Positions 1 through 22,776 of a stretch of DNA of 64,000 nucleotides are shown one piece after another. Under the pieces are notes generated by a model. It had not been told where the DNA came from and ran no database searches. It worked only from the letters and a program-made list of their open reading frames with translations. The position numbers were made by a program, and so were the translations under genes. Every line of letters starts with the position of its first letter. Position 1 is the stretch's first letter. Source of the stretch: Macrostomum hystrix (taxonomy: Eukaryota > Platyhelminthes > Macrostomidae); contig CATNEN010000001.1 in the NCBI GenBank assembly GCA_950097015.1, forward strand, positions 22,187,501-22,251,500. The letters run 5' to 3'.

Positions 1-845
1 CTACTAAATTGCTAAAATCTAAAATTATTATGAGCAATCATAGGTGGGAGGGCATTGTTAGCCGGGCTGATCGTGACAACTAGTTACACAGGGCAATATA
101 ATTTTCTGGTGAATACAACAACAGGTGAAAACGAATAATTTTATTGTCTTTAAAAGTGAGCTGATGATATCCATAGCCTTAGTAATATAACATTGAACGA
201 GTTGGACAGATAAAAATTGGCTACTGGAGGCGGGTGTTAAAAAACAGCATCATTACAGATCTGATAGAATAAAGATCAGCTCATGTATGTCGAAGTTAAG
301 TAATAAAAACATCACAAAATATACAAATTTGAGCAAAGCTAAGAAATCAATGTAAGATTTTGTAGTGGGTGAGCATTAGTTCTCAAAATTTTGTGACTCT
401 GCCTTTGCTAAGAAATATGGAGAACTTTACAAGCGATTCACTTTGGGGTGAAAACAGTGACAAGCTACACAAAAAAGTACCACTGACTAGTTCCAGTGCA
501 CACTTGTACTCGAGTATAACATATGACAGTGCGAACAAAAGCATGCTGAGAATCGAACCGAGATGATAATTTTAGACAACTGTGTCGCCTATAAACATTA
601 AACTAAAATAAACTTATGCACAGCAAAGTGATATGAATTGTGTGCCAATTATTCTAGTTTTGCCTTTCTCTCTAACCTACTAATTTTTAACCGAATATGT
701 GTGCCAGCAATTATAAATTGGTGGACGTAAAACGAATGACTATGCGGGACATAAAACAGAGGAATAAGAATTCTACTAAATCAATAATAAAGGCCCCAAA
801 AGTTTCTTGCGTGATGTAAGTAGCTAGTCACAAATAACAACGCAC
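1..845. other. Gene-free flank downstream of EGFR
   Basis: No coding exon is recognised here. It is AT-rich and lies 3' of the minus-strand EGFR gene. The only AATAAA-type signal noticed for EGFR is the minus-strand reading of TTTATT at about 140-145, some 700 bp past the stop codon, so the 3' UTR may cover most of this stretch. The short open frame at 369-566 has no recognisable similarity. Confidence 0.5.
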
Positions 846-3800
846 TTAAACATAGCTCAAATTTGTATCTTCATCCATCGAACTGTTCGATCTTGAAGTC
901 CGAGCAGCCGCAACCCACAGCTGCAGAGGATGGGGCAGCGCAGGTGGCGGCGATGGCAGCGGTGGAGGAGGCGGCGGTGGAAGAGGCAGAAAAGCATCGT
1001 CAGTTTCAACACCCACTTGTGCTGTTGGCGATTGTTCCACGATGTTGTGATACTGCCGACGACTGGCATTAAAGAAGTACTCAGGATTCTGGACAGTTGT
1101 GCAGGGTGGTAATGAATTCGGTGGTCGAGTCTGCGACGTTGCATCCTGACTAGCGTTAGAGTCAGCTCTGATAGGCGGCAGGTAATCATGGTCAGCGTTG
1201 CCAGAAGATGACTCGTCTGTAGGAGACAGATGCTCGTCGGCTGTGACCTTACATGGGTCAGATGTGTACTTGTTGTCATTATTTGAGGACGGTCGCGGCT
1301 TCTTAACATTGACGTACATCTGAGAACCTCTCGGATGGGTTCGTGGCTGTCTAGAAGAGCTACGACTAGCTGATGCGGAGGCGCCAGCTGCAACAGCAGA
1401 TGCATCTGCTGCGATGGCTTCACTGCTTTCATCAGCACTGTTGTTACTAGCAGACGGTTGCGACGTTGAAGTACCTGGTACTAGTAGCAGACTTAAGTCG
1501 CCTCGAAACACATCGTTCTCCATGTCTGTTGTGTCTAACGCTGAATAGTTGCAATCATCAACTTCGGCAGAAGCTAGCCGCTCAGAAGCACTAATATGAT
1601 TGACAGACGGAGACTTTGAGCTTTCTGAACGATGCTCAGTTGATGCACTCTCATTTGAAGGATTTCGGGCGTACTTATCGCCCTTGATATAAACATAGCG
1701 CCCCGGATCATGAGCCATCTTCTTAAAGGTAGCTTCAAGTTCATCAAAAGTTGGTCTTTGCGACTCGTTGAGCATCCAACATTTAATCATCAAGATGTAC
1801 ACGTCTAAAGTACAAATTGGCGGTTGTGGAAGGCGTTCACCTTTTTCCAAGTAGTCAGCAAGGTCAGCCGGCTTGACATTCACATATGGTGGGTCGCCGA
1901 ACATAAAGATCTCCCATAAAGTAACGCCATACGCCCAAACATCAGATTTGTGAGAAAACTTTCGGCTGACTAGACACTCAAGTGCTAGCCACTTTACTGG
2001 CAGCTTCCCACCAGATGCCTTGTACTCGTCGTTAGGGTTATCAAGCACCTTTGCTAAGCCGAAGTCTGTTATTTTGACGCATTTTGCCGAGGCGACTAGT
2101 ACGTTCCGACAAGCTAGATCACGATGAATGATGTTTCGCTGCTCAAGATAACCCATTCCACTAGCAATTTGAGAAGCATAGCGAAGTAAATGGCTGCTTC
2201 CGATTTGATCAGTATCTTTTCTAGCCCGCAGAAAGTCTCTCAAGTTTCCAAGTGGCATGAACTGTGTAATAAGCTGAAGCGGCTGTGCCATACATATTCC
2301 AACTAGACGAACACAGTGAGGATGTTCAACTGAAGCCATAATTCGACTTTCTTCTAGTAGTTCACTGGACACGTTGGAGTCTCCGATTGAGTCTGATAGA
2401 ATTTTTATGGCGACGGATATTTTCTTGTTTTCACCATCTGGAAACCACTCTCCTCTAAAAACTGTGCCGAAAGCTCCAGAACCAACTTCCTGGCCTCTGG
2501 AAATTTCTTTTTCTGAAATAGTTCGTAGCACAGCTACATTTGGGACCGTGTTTGTAACATTCAGTGGCTCCATATCCTCGTCCCAGACTCCGATAATCCG
2601 AGATTTCTTCCTTGAATTTCGACTGCGCTGTCTGAACCAATAGCATGAAACGACGATACAGGAGAATAGCAGAAGGACAACAAAGACAGCGAATCCGATT
2701 TGGAATGCTGTTATTTTAGCTGCTTTATGCCGCTCTCTTTCTTCAACAGAATTGGTTGGATTGCTTGAGCACGTCATGCCAAGATTTTCGAAGGAGACTG
2801 CATGTGGCTGAGTGTCTGGGCAGCTGCTGACGCAAGTAAACCTAGTATTTGTACTATTAATACCGTCCGGAAAGTATGTGTACACACGATCATCACATTT
2901 ATAACATTCTGAATCAGTCGGTCCAGAGCATTTAGAGCAGTGCTGGGCGCATGGCTTGCAGATTTTTTCTTGTTCGACAAGGAAATAGCCACCAGGGCAT
3001 TCAGACCCGCTTGTGCACTGAATCTGGCTGCGCTCTAAATCTTTCTTTAACTCAACACTGAAGTACTTACATTCAGTACAAATTCCCGGAGCTCCACGAC
3101 ACTTTTTACATTGGTCTGCACATCGCAAACAAATTGACACAGATAGAGTCGTTGATTTAAGAATCTGAAGAATTTCAGGGAAGTCAACTACATGACTTTG
3201 GTCTAGGACAGCAACATAAAACCCATCGGGACATGGTTCTCGGGCATTTAAACATGTCAATATCCGTACTCCTGTTTTATCAAGCTCAGGAAGAACTCTT
3301 GCGCAAAATTGACATCCACCATGGCCAACAAAAGATCCATTTCCAGAGCACGTTGGGATGTTGTTTTTTTGATTGAGACATAACTTTGAGCAGTTCCGAC
3401 AAATTCGATTAGAATCAGAATACTGAGTTCGGATAGAACATTCTCTGACGCACTTAGTTTCATCACGAAATGCGGCAGGAACACAATCTGTGCAATCGTC
3501 ATCGTTCGGACCAAAGCATTTCGAACATAACACTGAACACCGACTGCAATGATTCTCAAGAATGGGTTGTGTAGAACTTATTGAAGTAGTCAGAGAATGA
3601 TTAAACCAACCGCTTGCAGAACTGCAATCTGAAATACAATGCTGTCCGGCCTTGGCGCGTGAGCACTTGACACAGTGGTTTGCTAACGGGCCCCAGCAGC
3701 CATACGATGAATCGCATTCTTCGTGACACTTGTCTAGTTCAGCCGGGCACATTTTTTGAAAAAATCCGTTTTGGATCTTTCTAAAAAAATTTCCTGTTCT

Positions 3801-5372
3801 GGTATTGCGTAGCTGATTAGTTACAATAACACCGTCTGTTGAAGCTTTAGTTTTAGGAAAAAGATTAGGACAGAACTGGACACTGGTGTCTTTCAATTTG
3901 GTTAGCTCTTTGTCTGTTGATGCAAGAATATTAATAGAGCCTGCAATATTTTGTAGAGAAGACAATCCAAGGTATTGGATATACGGCGAAATAATTAGCA
4001 GATTACCAGAGTCGCTGTTGCCAAGCGCGCTCTCGATTTTCTTTAAGCTAGACATGAATGATAAATTTCTAAGGAGTGGTTTTTTAATAGTGACAAAAAT
4101 GCTTCCACGAACAACAGTCAGTCGGCTAAATATAAAATTCAGGTCTTCAATGCTTAGCCTCTTTTGGCCTTCTGTATTTTTGCCGTCGAAACAAGTATCC
4201 AGAATACTGATGTCTCCAGTGAACTCTGTGCACGGCAAAACAGAAGAATTTTTTAGTGGACTTATCAATGCATTGTTATCGCTGCATAAAATAGCAGACT
4301 CAACAGCGTCACAATGCCGAATAGCTTGCATTTTGACGCAAGTCCGGTTACTGTTGGCCGAATAGCCCGTAGTGCATTTGCTAACACAGGCATCTTCTTC
4401 GACAAAGAACGAGCTAGGACATTTAGAAACACATATTGGACCTAGCGGATATAACTTCTCCTGCGACTTAATGTAGCGTGCACTTACAGTGTCGTATACT
4501 TTAGACGAATATCGACAAGCGTCAACACACGTTCCATTCTTATTGAACATAGCGCATCCATAACATTGTCTTGACGAGGAACCAAAGCAACCGCCTAGGC
4601 AGTTATCAGGACAGCAATGTTCAACGCCGTTGCTTAAAAAGCACCTGTTCGATACACACTCACGATTGCTGCGGCACTTGGACCTTACTTGACACTGGTC
4701 GGGTTCAGGCCCCCAACAATATTTATTAGAATCGGGCCACTCAGGACAACTTGCATGGCATAGAGGCTTCTTATCGCCAGTACAAGGAAGATCTATACGG
4801 AAATTTTGCTTCTCAGTATCTGAAAACAGCTCCGTAAAATTGACGCGCTTCTCTAAATAGCAACTTTTCAAACCACCGATGCGAATTCCACCTTGGCCGA
4901 TGTATCTCAAACTACGGAAATCGACGGGTGGAATATCCATCTTACAGGTGGCCATGAAATGCATGGCGATAGCGTTGTCGTTGCACTGGCCTCGAATAAC
5001 TTCTAAATTCTTGAATGAAATCGGTTTACTAAAACAGCTGTCTATGATCTGGATGCAACCAGTTACTTCACGGATAGAATTGAGGAAAGACAGGTCGAAG
5101 GTCACGCCTTTGTCAATGAACTCTTGCTCGTTGATTTTTATTATATGAATGTCGCCAATAACAAATTGACAACCAGCAAGTGACTTTCGCAGAATTTCTA
5201 CCAACTTCACCGGATTACTCATACTGAACTCCGACCTTCGTGTGCCAACACAAGCAGTAGGCTCAGTAGCTGGAACCACAGCGGCTGACGGGAGCTTCTG
5301 GTTTAAGTCCAATAGTAGTAGAAACAGCACGCATAGTAGGCGGAAATGAAATGGCTTACACACAGACACCAT
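846..5372 (-). CDS. EGF receptor-family receptor tyrosine kinase, single exon
   Basis: Plasma-membrane receptor tyrosine kinase that binds EGF-like ligands and signals through Ras/MAPK. The frame is open from 5540, but I start at the Met at 5372 because the next residues form a good signal peptide (basic, then a Leu/Val-rich run); this gives 1508 aa. Order, numbered from that Met: receptor L domain about 62-185, furin-like Cys-rich about 200-345, second L domain about 370-510, long Cys-rich region about 540-870, transmembrane helix about 890-912, kinase about 955-1222. Kinase motifs: GSGAFG loop, VAIK Lys about 990, HRDLACRN (Asp about 1085), DFG (about 1103), KLPVKWLALE. The gatekeeper Thr is kept; the Cys used by covalent EGFR drugs is Asn. 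The tail has a YVNV GRB2-type site (about 1353), an NPEY site (about 1432) and a proline run (about 1462-1482). The extended fourth Cys-rich region recalls invertebrate EGFRs. Odd: no intron anywhere in 4.5 kb. Stop TAA at 846-848. Confidence 0.95.
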   Translation of the reverse strand: MVSVCKPFHFRLLCVLFLLLLDLNQKLPSAAVVPATEPTACVGTRRSEFSMSNPVKLVEILRKSLAGCQFVIGDIHIIKINEQEFIDKGVTFDLSFLNSIREVTGCIQIIDSCFSKPISFKNLEVIRGQCNDNAIAMHFMATCKMDIPPVDFRSLRYIGQGGIRIGGLKSCYLEKRVNFTELFSDTEKQNFRIDLPCTGDKKPLCHASCPEWPDSNKYCWGPEPDQCQVRSKCRSNRECVSNRCFLSNGVEHCCPDNCLGGCFGSSSRQCYGCAMFNKNGTCVDACRYSSKVYDTVSARYIKSQEKLYPLGPICVSKCPSSFFVEEDACVSKCTTGYSANSNRTCVKMQAIRHCDAVESAILCSDNNALISPLKNSSVLPCTEFTGDISILDTCFDGKNTEGQKRLSIEDLNFIFSRLTVVRGSIFVTIKKPLLRNLSFMSSLKKIESALGNSDSGNLLIISPYIQYLGLSSLQNIAGSINILASTDKELTKLKDTSVQFCPNLFPKTKASTDGVIVTNQLRNTRTGNFFRKIQNGFFQKMCPAELDKCHEECDSSYGCWGPLANHCVKCSRAKAGQHCISDCSSASGWFNHSLTTSISSTQPILENHCSRCSVLCSKCFGPNDDDCTDCVPAAFRDETKCVRECSIRTQYSDSNRICRNCSKLCLNQKNNIPTCSGNGSFVGHGGCQFCARVLPELDKTGVRILTCLNAREPCPDGFYVAVLDQSHVVDFPEILQILKSTTLSVSICLRCADQCKKCRGAPGICTECKYFSVELKKDLERSQIQCTSGSECPGGYFLVEQEKICKPCAQHCSKCSGPTDSECYKCDDRVYTYFPDGINSTNTRFTCVSSCPDTQPHAVSFENLGMTCSSNPTNSVEERERHKAAKITAFQIGFAVFVVLLLFSCIVVSCYWFRQRSRNSRKKSRIIGVWDEDMEPLNVTNTVPNVAVLRTISEKEISRGQEVGSGAFGTVFRGEWFPDGENKKISVAIKILSDSIGDSNVSSELLEESRIMASVEHPHCVRLVGICMAQPLQLITQFMPLGNLRDFLRARKDTDQIGSSHLLRYASQIASGMGYLEQRNIIHRDLACRNVLVASAKCVKITDFGLAKVLDNPNDEYKASGGKLPVKWLALECLVSRKFSHKSDVWAYGVTLWEIFMFGDPPYVNVKPADLADYLEKGERLPQPPICTLDVYILMIKCWMLNESQRPTFDELEATFKKMAHDPGRYVYIKGDKYARNPSNESASTEHRSESSKSPSVNHISASERLASAEVDDCNYSALDTTDMENDVFRGDLSLLLVPGTSTSQPSASNNSADESSEAIAADASAVAAGASASASRSSSRQPRTHPRGSQMYVNVKKPRPSSNNDNKYTSDPCKVTADEHLSPTDESSSGNADHDYLPPIRADSNASQDATSQTRPPNSLPPCTTVQNPEYFFNASRRQYHNIVEQSPTAQVGVETDDAFLPLPPPPPPPLPSPPPALPHPLQLWVAAARTSRSNSSMDEDTNLSYV

Positions 5373-8300
5373 GTCACCAGATATAGTTGTAGATTGGCGA
5401 AACAAAAGCTTAGCAGTGCCGTTGTTGCCGACCCGATATTTGCAGAGCAGAGTGGTCGAACAAATACTTAGATGAGCACGCGGCGCACAACCAGAATCAG
5501 TTGGCACGTAGTTCGGTTGCTGGGCTAGGTAAATCGACAACTGATGTGGAAGCTAATTTTAGACACACGGGAAGAGGCTGGCGAAAGAATGCAGTTTCCC
5601 AACGCACTGGCGCAAAGATCGGCGGCCGCAGCAGTGAATTATAGAGGGACAAAAATAGAGTGATTGGCAGAACGAGCGGGCCTCTCGTGCAAACCCTGTT
5701 TCTGTTTGTTCTAAGCAATACTACCAAAAAGGGACCTTTCTCTCTGTCTCTCTGTGCGCAGTTCTATGTAGCAACGATTTAATAGCGAAGAGTACACTGC
5801 AAAGCACCCACCTCATCATGCTTCCCCACTATATGGGGCTACGAACACGCAAGTGGGCCACATGGGTTTGGTAGGACAGAGAGGCAGCGGAATGAGGGTG
5901 CGGGGAGCGATAGGCTATCACCAATAGCAAATCCCAACTGAAGTGGAGGCTTTTGCGTAAGAATCGGAACTAAACGCAGCTGTACAGTGAAGCATTGGGG
6001 GCGGGGTGCGTGTGGGGGGGGAGGCTCAACCCACTCTATTTTCATACCCAAAACTGTAAACTGTGAAGAGGAAACTGGAAGAGGAATAAAGAAAATAGAA
6101 ATGAAGGCAGGGGGAGGAGTGGAGGAGTGAAGCACTAAAGAAAAGGTGCTGCAAAGGGGAACGGGAGGAGTCATCTGCTACCATTTAGGGCCAGCGCACT
6201 ACTACAACAATTGGAAGTTGTCATAAAACTCATCCGTCAAGTTTCCAAATTAAATTTTGCAATCACGAGACCCCAGAGCTGGGAAATATTTAGCTCGCGC
6301 AAATTAAAAATTCTACTCAATTGTAAACTTTCAGCAACACGCGCATTGCTTTGGAACTTTGCCAGCAGAATTCTTTCTACAACTAGCAAACCTTTGGGTT
6401 TGGGACAGAAAAGGGAAGAGCGTAAAAATGGGAAGGCATTTCGGACTGGCTGTTGAGTGAAGTCTGGTCGCATGAGTCACACCTAATCACGTGGACATCT
6501 ACAAAGCGCAGCAGTAGGTAAGAAACTTAACAAGGGGAACTTTAGAGGCTATGAGGAGCATGAGTGACGGGATTAAATTTTGTTAGAACCCAAAAAGAAG
6601 CAGCAGCTGAGGTAAGGCGCGCGCACTAGAGACGGATGAGTGCTGGAGAAGGAAGCTAATACAAACAGGATTAATATTTCAGGTGGGGACCTGCATGCTT
6701 GGAAATTGAGTCAAAACGAAGTTTTAAAGACAAAAACGTGTATGAAAGAAGTATTCTGTAAAACAAAGACAAAATAGTACTGAATCTGTGTAGAAATGAG
6801 AGAGAATTACAGAAAGTTGATCTGCGAGACCAGGGGCAAATTGATTGATGGATGAGTCAGTTGCGTGTTCTGAGTGCAACCTTGATGGCTAGGCGGGAGT
6901 CGATTATAATGTGAAGTCAATTTATAAACTAAACAAAAGCTCCTACACCTGTACACTGGTTTGAAAAACTATATTTTAAGTCCTAAGCGATAATATTAAA
7001 AAAGGAGAAGTCGAATAAGTAGAGAAACGTCCCACATGGAGTAGACTGTACTCGCAAGCCTTTGGTAAATTCGGTATATTTTGTGACACATCTGCAAACA
7101 AAGGAATATATATATATATAGGGAAGGATGATCTAATTTCTATAAATTGATCAGAGAAATCAAAACACATTACCAGACAACTTTCTAATACAATAAGCAT
7201 ACCAATAGGCGATTTTATAAATGAATTTTTAACACCGTAGATTGAGCGCTCTACCTTGTCGGAACTTAAAAATGAGAATATAGAATCGCTTTTATCAGAA
7301 TGTAAAGTTTAACAAAAATACACCTCAAGAGAAGATCCTAATCATAAAATAAAATAGTTAATTAATGCCATATGCAATTACGGTTGGGTAAAGACAGAAA
7401 ATGAAATAGTTGTCATAGCAGGATAATAAGACATTTTTGTTGCTCTAGGCAAAGAAAAGCTAACACGGAAAGCCTAGTAGAACTCGTTTTCTTGTGTCGA
7501 CTCTTAGAATTAAGTATTGAAGGTCTCGAGGAAGATAAGATAAGGGGAGTTATATTGCATTTTTGGTTCTATTGTCCACTGCAAGCTAAAAAAACTGAAA
7601 AATGCCCAACGCAGAAAGCAAATCTCCTAACATTGTTATTATAATTTTCCTGTTCCGGTCCAGGGAAGCATTCCAAGAGGCGACAAGGCAAATGGCGGAC
7701 TAGAAATTCGACAACAATCATATCGGAGGCAATGGGCAGATAAATCACAGGATTAAAAATGAAAGAAATATGTCAGATTTTCATAAAAGAAAATGAATAT
7801 TACAAGCGTCGTCTGTTCCTATGAGAGTAGCTAGCAATAATATGAATAAGATCGATTGCAGTTGAATGAAAACAGAAACAAAAAATCGGATAAAAACTGC
7901 GAATGCATTGAAAGCCATACATGACGGGGTTCCCTCACGCAACCAAAATTTGCAATATAATAATTATTATTAATAAATAATCGAATGCCTGCACCACAGA
8001 ATTACCCAAATAGACATAAAGATTTCATATGCGGGATAGGTTGCAAAGAACACATTTGAAATAAATAAGAGAAATTCAATTCAAACAGATTTATTGTAAA
8101 ATTAAAAAGAGTTTTCAAATAAATAAAACTGACATTTGGCATTGTGCAGCGGTGCTCAAAATAAACAGTTCTAAAAATAGCAACATTTTGTTTGCTTGTT
8201 TGCGCTTGCATCCGCGGAAAGATTTCACTGGAATTTATAGAAAAAGTATACATTCTTGTCTTCTGTGATTAACAACCATGCTTTCAACAAAAATCATTAT

Positions 8301-9471
8301 AGTATTTTGTGTCGTGAAATTAAAGGACTAGTTATTAATATAAAGCAGTGGCTAGGGGCTGCCGGCAGATACCGATCAGGATTTTGCAAACCAATCGCTA
8401 TGGAAACAGGCCTGTCAAAACTGTGTAACCCTGTAAAAAATTCGGCTGCTTCTTCGGTGGGTTTTTTGTGCAAAATAGGAGTGGAATCTACCAAAATCCC
8501 CCTATCTCGCAAGAGTTAAAGAAACCACCCAGGAAGCAGCCGATGTAACCGTAAATTGTGCGGAAACCGCCGGAGAATCACCCGAACCAGTGACCCATGG
8601 GACAACCAGAGAATTATTTACGGGCGATTCCTCGGCGGTTTCTGAGCATGGAATCTTCCGAACTGGAGGATTCTTTGGGTGATTCCATTTCGCCACCAAG
8701 AAGCACCGAGAAACCGCCCAGTTGGATAGATTCTAAGCATGGAATCATCCGATTGGTATGTTTCCAGCGTTCGGCTGTTTCTTTTTCTGGAAACACCGCA
8801 GATTCCAACTGGAATCACCCAAAGCAACATCCCTATTTTTTAGCAGGAATTTAGAAATAATTTATATATTTTATTGTAACTGCCAAATTAGACAGCAAAT
8901 GATGTAAATCAAAATACTGGCTATGTTGACCTTATAGGCTTGACCAATAAAATCGCATTGTTATTTTCCACTTACAGAAAGCTACAACAATCCCAGCAAA
9001 AGAAAACAAAGAGAGTATTTTCAATAATAGAGAACTGGAAGCACAGTACGGCAAAGCAGGCAAATTAAAGGAAAGATAATTATGGTGGTGATGAAAAAAT
9101 GAACTGGCAAACGAACACACGAATATCCAGAGAAGCATGCGACAGGGTAGATCCCAGGACCACGCCAAAAAATAACAAAAAGCAACCTCTTATTCTATTC
9201 AATCGAGCATACTCAGAAACCAGAGTAGTTAATGATATAACGTTTTATCGTGACATTTTAGAAAAATCATAAACGCAATATAAAATATAAACTGGTGACA
9301 CAATGGGATAAAGCAGCAGTTTATTGTCGCTTTCCTTAAGCTCCTAAAATAGTTTCTGATTCTCATATAAAAAAGGAATAAAACTGGGGATTACTGATCA
9401 ATTCTTGAATTCGGGCAAGATAAACTATCCACTGTAAGTTGTTAGCTATTTATTCCGATTTCACATCCAAA
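5373..9471. other. Intergenic region between EGFR and STARD10
   Basis: About 4.1 kb without a recognised gene; it holds the EGFR 5' UTR and promoter and the STARD10 3' end. The open frame running upstream of the chosen EGFR start (5373-5540) has no domain. About 5.7-6.1 kb is purine-rich on the plus strand. A (TA)n run lies near 7108. A STARD10 AATAAA signal reads on the minus strand at about 9449-9454, only 18 bp past its stop. A structured repeat at 8.56-8.84 kb is listed separately. Confidence 0.5.
8560..8840. repeat. Structured repeat with 93-bp-spaced direct copies
   Basis: A segment sharing agcatggaatc and a (c)cga..tgg tail occurs at 8640-8666 and again at 8731-8756, about 91-93 bp apart. 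Around it ggaatcaccc-type and gggtgattcc-type motifs occur in both orientations (about 8575, 8675, 8810), so parts can fold back on themselves. It may be a short nonautonomous element or a degenerate satellite. No family is recognised. Confidence 0.4.
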
Positions 9472-20491
<11,020 letters not shown>

Positions 20492-20661
20492 GACAAGAGA
20501 CAGACGATGATGATAGAAGGGCCACTAGGTATAAGGAACACTACCACCAGCTTTCACAGCTGCCGCTTATAAAAATTCCTCTGAAGATGTCTGTTTTAAA
20601 TTTAACCTCGATGCGCAGATTGGATGTAGAACTGCTGAAACGAGATTTTATGATAAATTAA

Positions 20662-20905
20662 TAATAATTGATTACACCTGCCCCAATAGGGCCAGATGTG
20701 CAGCCGACAGCACAGCCGCAGCTATTGCGCAGCGCATCTGAAGGCTGTGTACGATTGTTCAGTCCATGGACTGGGGGGGCGCAATGCGAATTAGAGTGTT
20801 TTGCTGATTATAGGATACAAATTGTTTCAGTGACGTTGGGAATCGAACCCCAGATGTTCAAGTCGTAATTCCGACGATCTAACCACTAGACTACAACACT
20901 ATGTG
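20662..20905 (-). mobile_element. SINE family A copy, upstream of STARD10
   Basis: Reverse-orientation copy: reading the minus strand, a tRNA-like head (gtagtctagtggttagat, then ggggttcgattcc) is at about 20.90-20.82 kb, followed by the tccatggactgaac motif and the gcacatctggccc end shared with the copy at 10.1 kb. It lies 170 bp upstream of the STARD10 start, in the 876 bp between STARD10 and TTC1. No gene was seen in the rest of that gap. Confidence 0.8.
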
Positions 20906-21367
20906 ATAGCGGTTCTTCTGCCGTCAATAATCAAGTAGTGTGTCAAGAGCTTTACAAAATTATAATTCATAACTTAGCAACTTCAATAGTAACTAATTAG
21001 TAAACCTTAAGATTTAGACGTAACTTTTATAGAAAAAAGGACATAAATTAAAAACTTGAGAACTTTCATGCATGTCTGTCAACTAAAGATGTATTTAATA
21101 AGCATTATTCAGAATAGTAAAAGCACAATTTGCCAGTTTATCAATGAAAATGTAGCTTATTAAGTGCTATTATTGAGAGAAAATCTAACCACTGCCTGAA
21201 AGACTATTTTGGTACTACTCGTCTGAGGAGTAGTATGTAATAGGCATTGTCTGAATAATTGATGCTCATGACATTAGATGATGTCGCTGATAATTCTGGA
21301 ATAAGAAATACACGGCATTAAGAATGAATCTCAGAGATGCTTGACGCAGAACCGACATGTAGGCCCA

Positions 21368-22766
21368 TCACTTGCTAACAAACTGCACACTATAGCCACC
21401 GCTATTCGGATCCTGCTGCAGTTTGAAATTGTCCGTAGACAAACCGAACGGCCTCAGTACCAGGTTGCCCAACTGTTTCAACTGGCCCATCATCTCCGCT
21501 TTCAGGCGCTCGTTCTTCTCCGCAATGTCGTTTGGCAGCCTGGCAACCCATTCGCGAGCTGCTCGATTCGCGGCATCGAATTTTAGCACCTCCTGCAGCG
21601 GATTAGATTGAAGAGTTACTAGTTGAGCACTTGATCTGGTTTTCTTATCTTATTCTAAATGGAATTTTAGATACTTTGATGACGCAACAGTTTCGCTGCT
21701 GGAACGCTTAGCTATACTAATCACAATGCCGGATTTCCTACTTTGTAAATCACAGCACAATAAAAATTTATAAATTGTAGGCATACTACGATAATCATAT
21801 TTCAGAAGCTGTTAGTGTTGATGTTCTTAGTTAAAATCTACACTTTCTGTAGTTTTTTTGTAGTTTGCAGGTCCAATAAATTATGTCACCAATAGATCCC
21901 ACTTTTAGATACAGCTGTCAGAACGCTAGAATCCTAAATCCAGATCCCATAAATACCTGATATTCAGTCAGAGCAGCTTCTAAATCATCATCGGCTCGAA
22001 GCAAATCAGCGCGCCGCAGTCGGCACTTGACGTAGGTGGGATCCAATGCCAAAGCGGAGTCGCAGTCAATTAAGGCGGCCTTTCGTCTACGGGTAACAAT
22101 GACCGGCTGCTTTTGTCGATCTCCCAGAGCCGAGGTGGCAGCAGAAGCAGCTTCGTCATCTTCCAATCTCGAAGCTCTGGCGGCGGCATCTGCGGCAGCG
22201 CATTCAGCTAGTCTAGCCCGACAGGCTGCCCGATTGGACATGAGGATGGCTCGCTCCTTAGCTGACCAGGTCTGACCTAGCGGGCACACGGCCAGAGCTG
22301 CTGTATACAGACTGGCAGCTTCAACATAGGCGCAGGAGCCGAATGCTGCATTGCCGCGCGATTTCAATTCCATAGCTTCTGTGCGCTGATTGGCCAGCTC
22401 ACTGTCGGACAAAGCAGCCTCTCTAGCCAATCTGGCTGATCGATCATCGTCGCTCAGTTCGCCAGCCGTGAGCTCCTCGTCATCTCCATCCCGACTGTCG
22501 CCGTCCTGTTTTGGCTGATGTTCAGTCGCCGGATTGGTGTCGCTCTCGCCGAGAGCTTCGGCCACAGCCTGATTGGGTGCGTTGGTATCCAGGCGAGACA
22601 TGAGCTCAGCTGCTTTCTTATCATCGTCCTCATCATCGCTATTGTCCTCATTGGCGCTGCAGAACTCATCGCTGCTGTCGGCAGCCGACTCTGGCCGCTG
22701 ATGATTGGCGGCAAGAGTTGCCTCAGACGAGAACTGTTCGCCGGTTGGCAAATCTGTTTGAGGATC
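21368..22766 (-). CDS. TTC1-like TPR protein (5' end unresolved)
   Basis: Tetratricopeptide-repeat adaptor; vertebrate TTC1 binds G-alpha and Hsp90 and has an acidic N terminus, three TPRs and a conserved C-terminal tail. Two exons, 21957-22766 and 21368-21592, join in phase 0 with GT-AG sites (270 + 74 aa). Evidence: the acidic Ser/Asp/Glu N-terminal third, TPR signatures around [35 protein letters not shown] and [20 protein letters not shown], then the diagnostic end [29 protein letters not shown]. An Ala-rich insert of about 40 residues splits the second TPR. The first exon seen begins after ctcctttcag with Asp-Pro-Gln-Thr and has no in-frame ATG near its start; the first in-frame Met (MSRLDTN) lies some 50 residues in. 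Either a tiny upstream exon was missed, or a spliced leader provides AUG (see findings). Confidence 0.88.
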
Positions 22767-22776
22767 CTGAAAGGAG
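22767..22776 (-). other. Splice acceptor at the TTC1 5' end
   Basis: The minus strand reads ctcctttcag immediately before the first recognised TTC1 exon, which opens in phase 0. Either the acceptor of a short unseen first exon, or a trans-splice acceptor. Confidence 0.6.

Noticed and set aside
5373-5540. EGFR N-terminal extension from the first ATG at 5540
   Set aside because: The extra 56 residues would place the signal peptide internally; the Met at 5372 gives a proper N-terminal signal.
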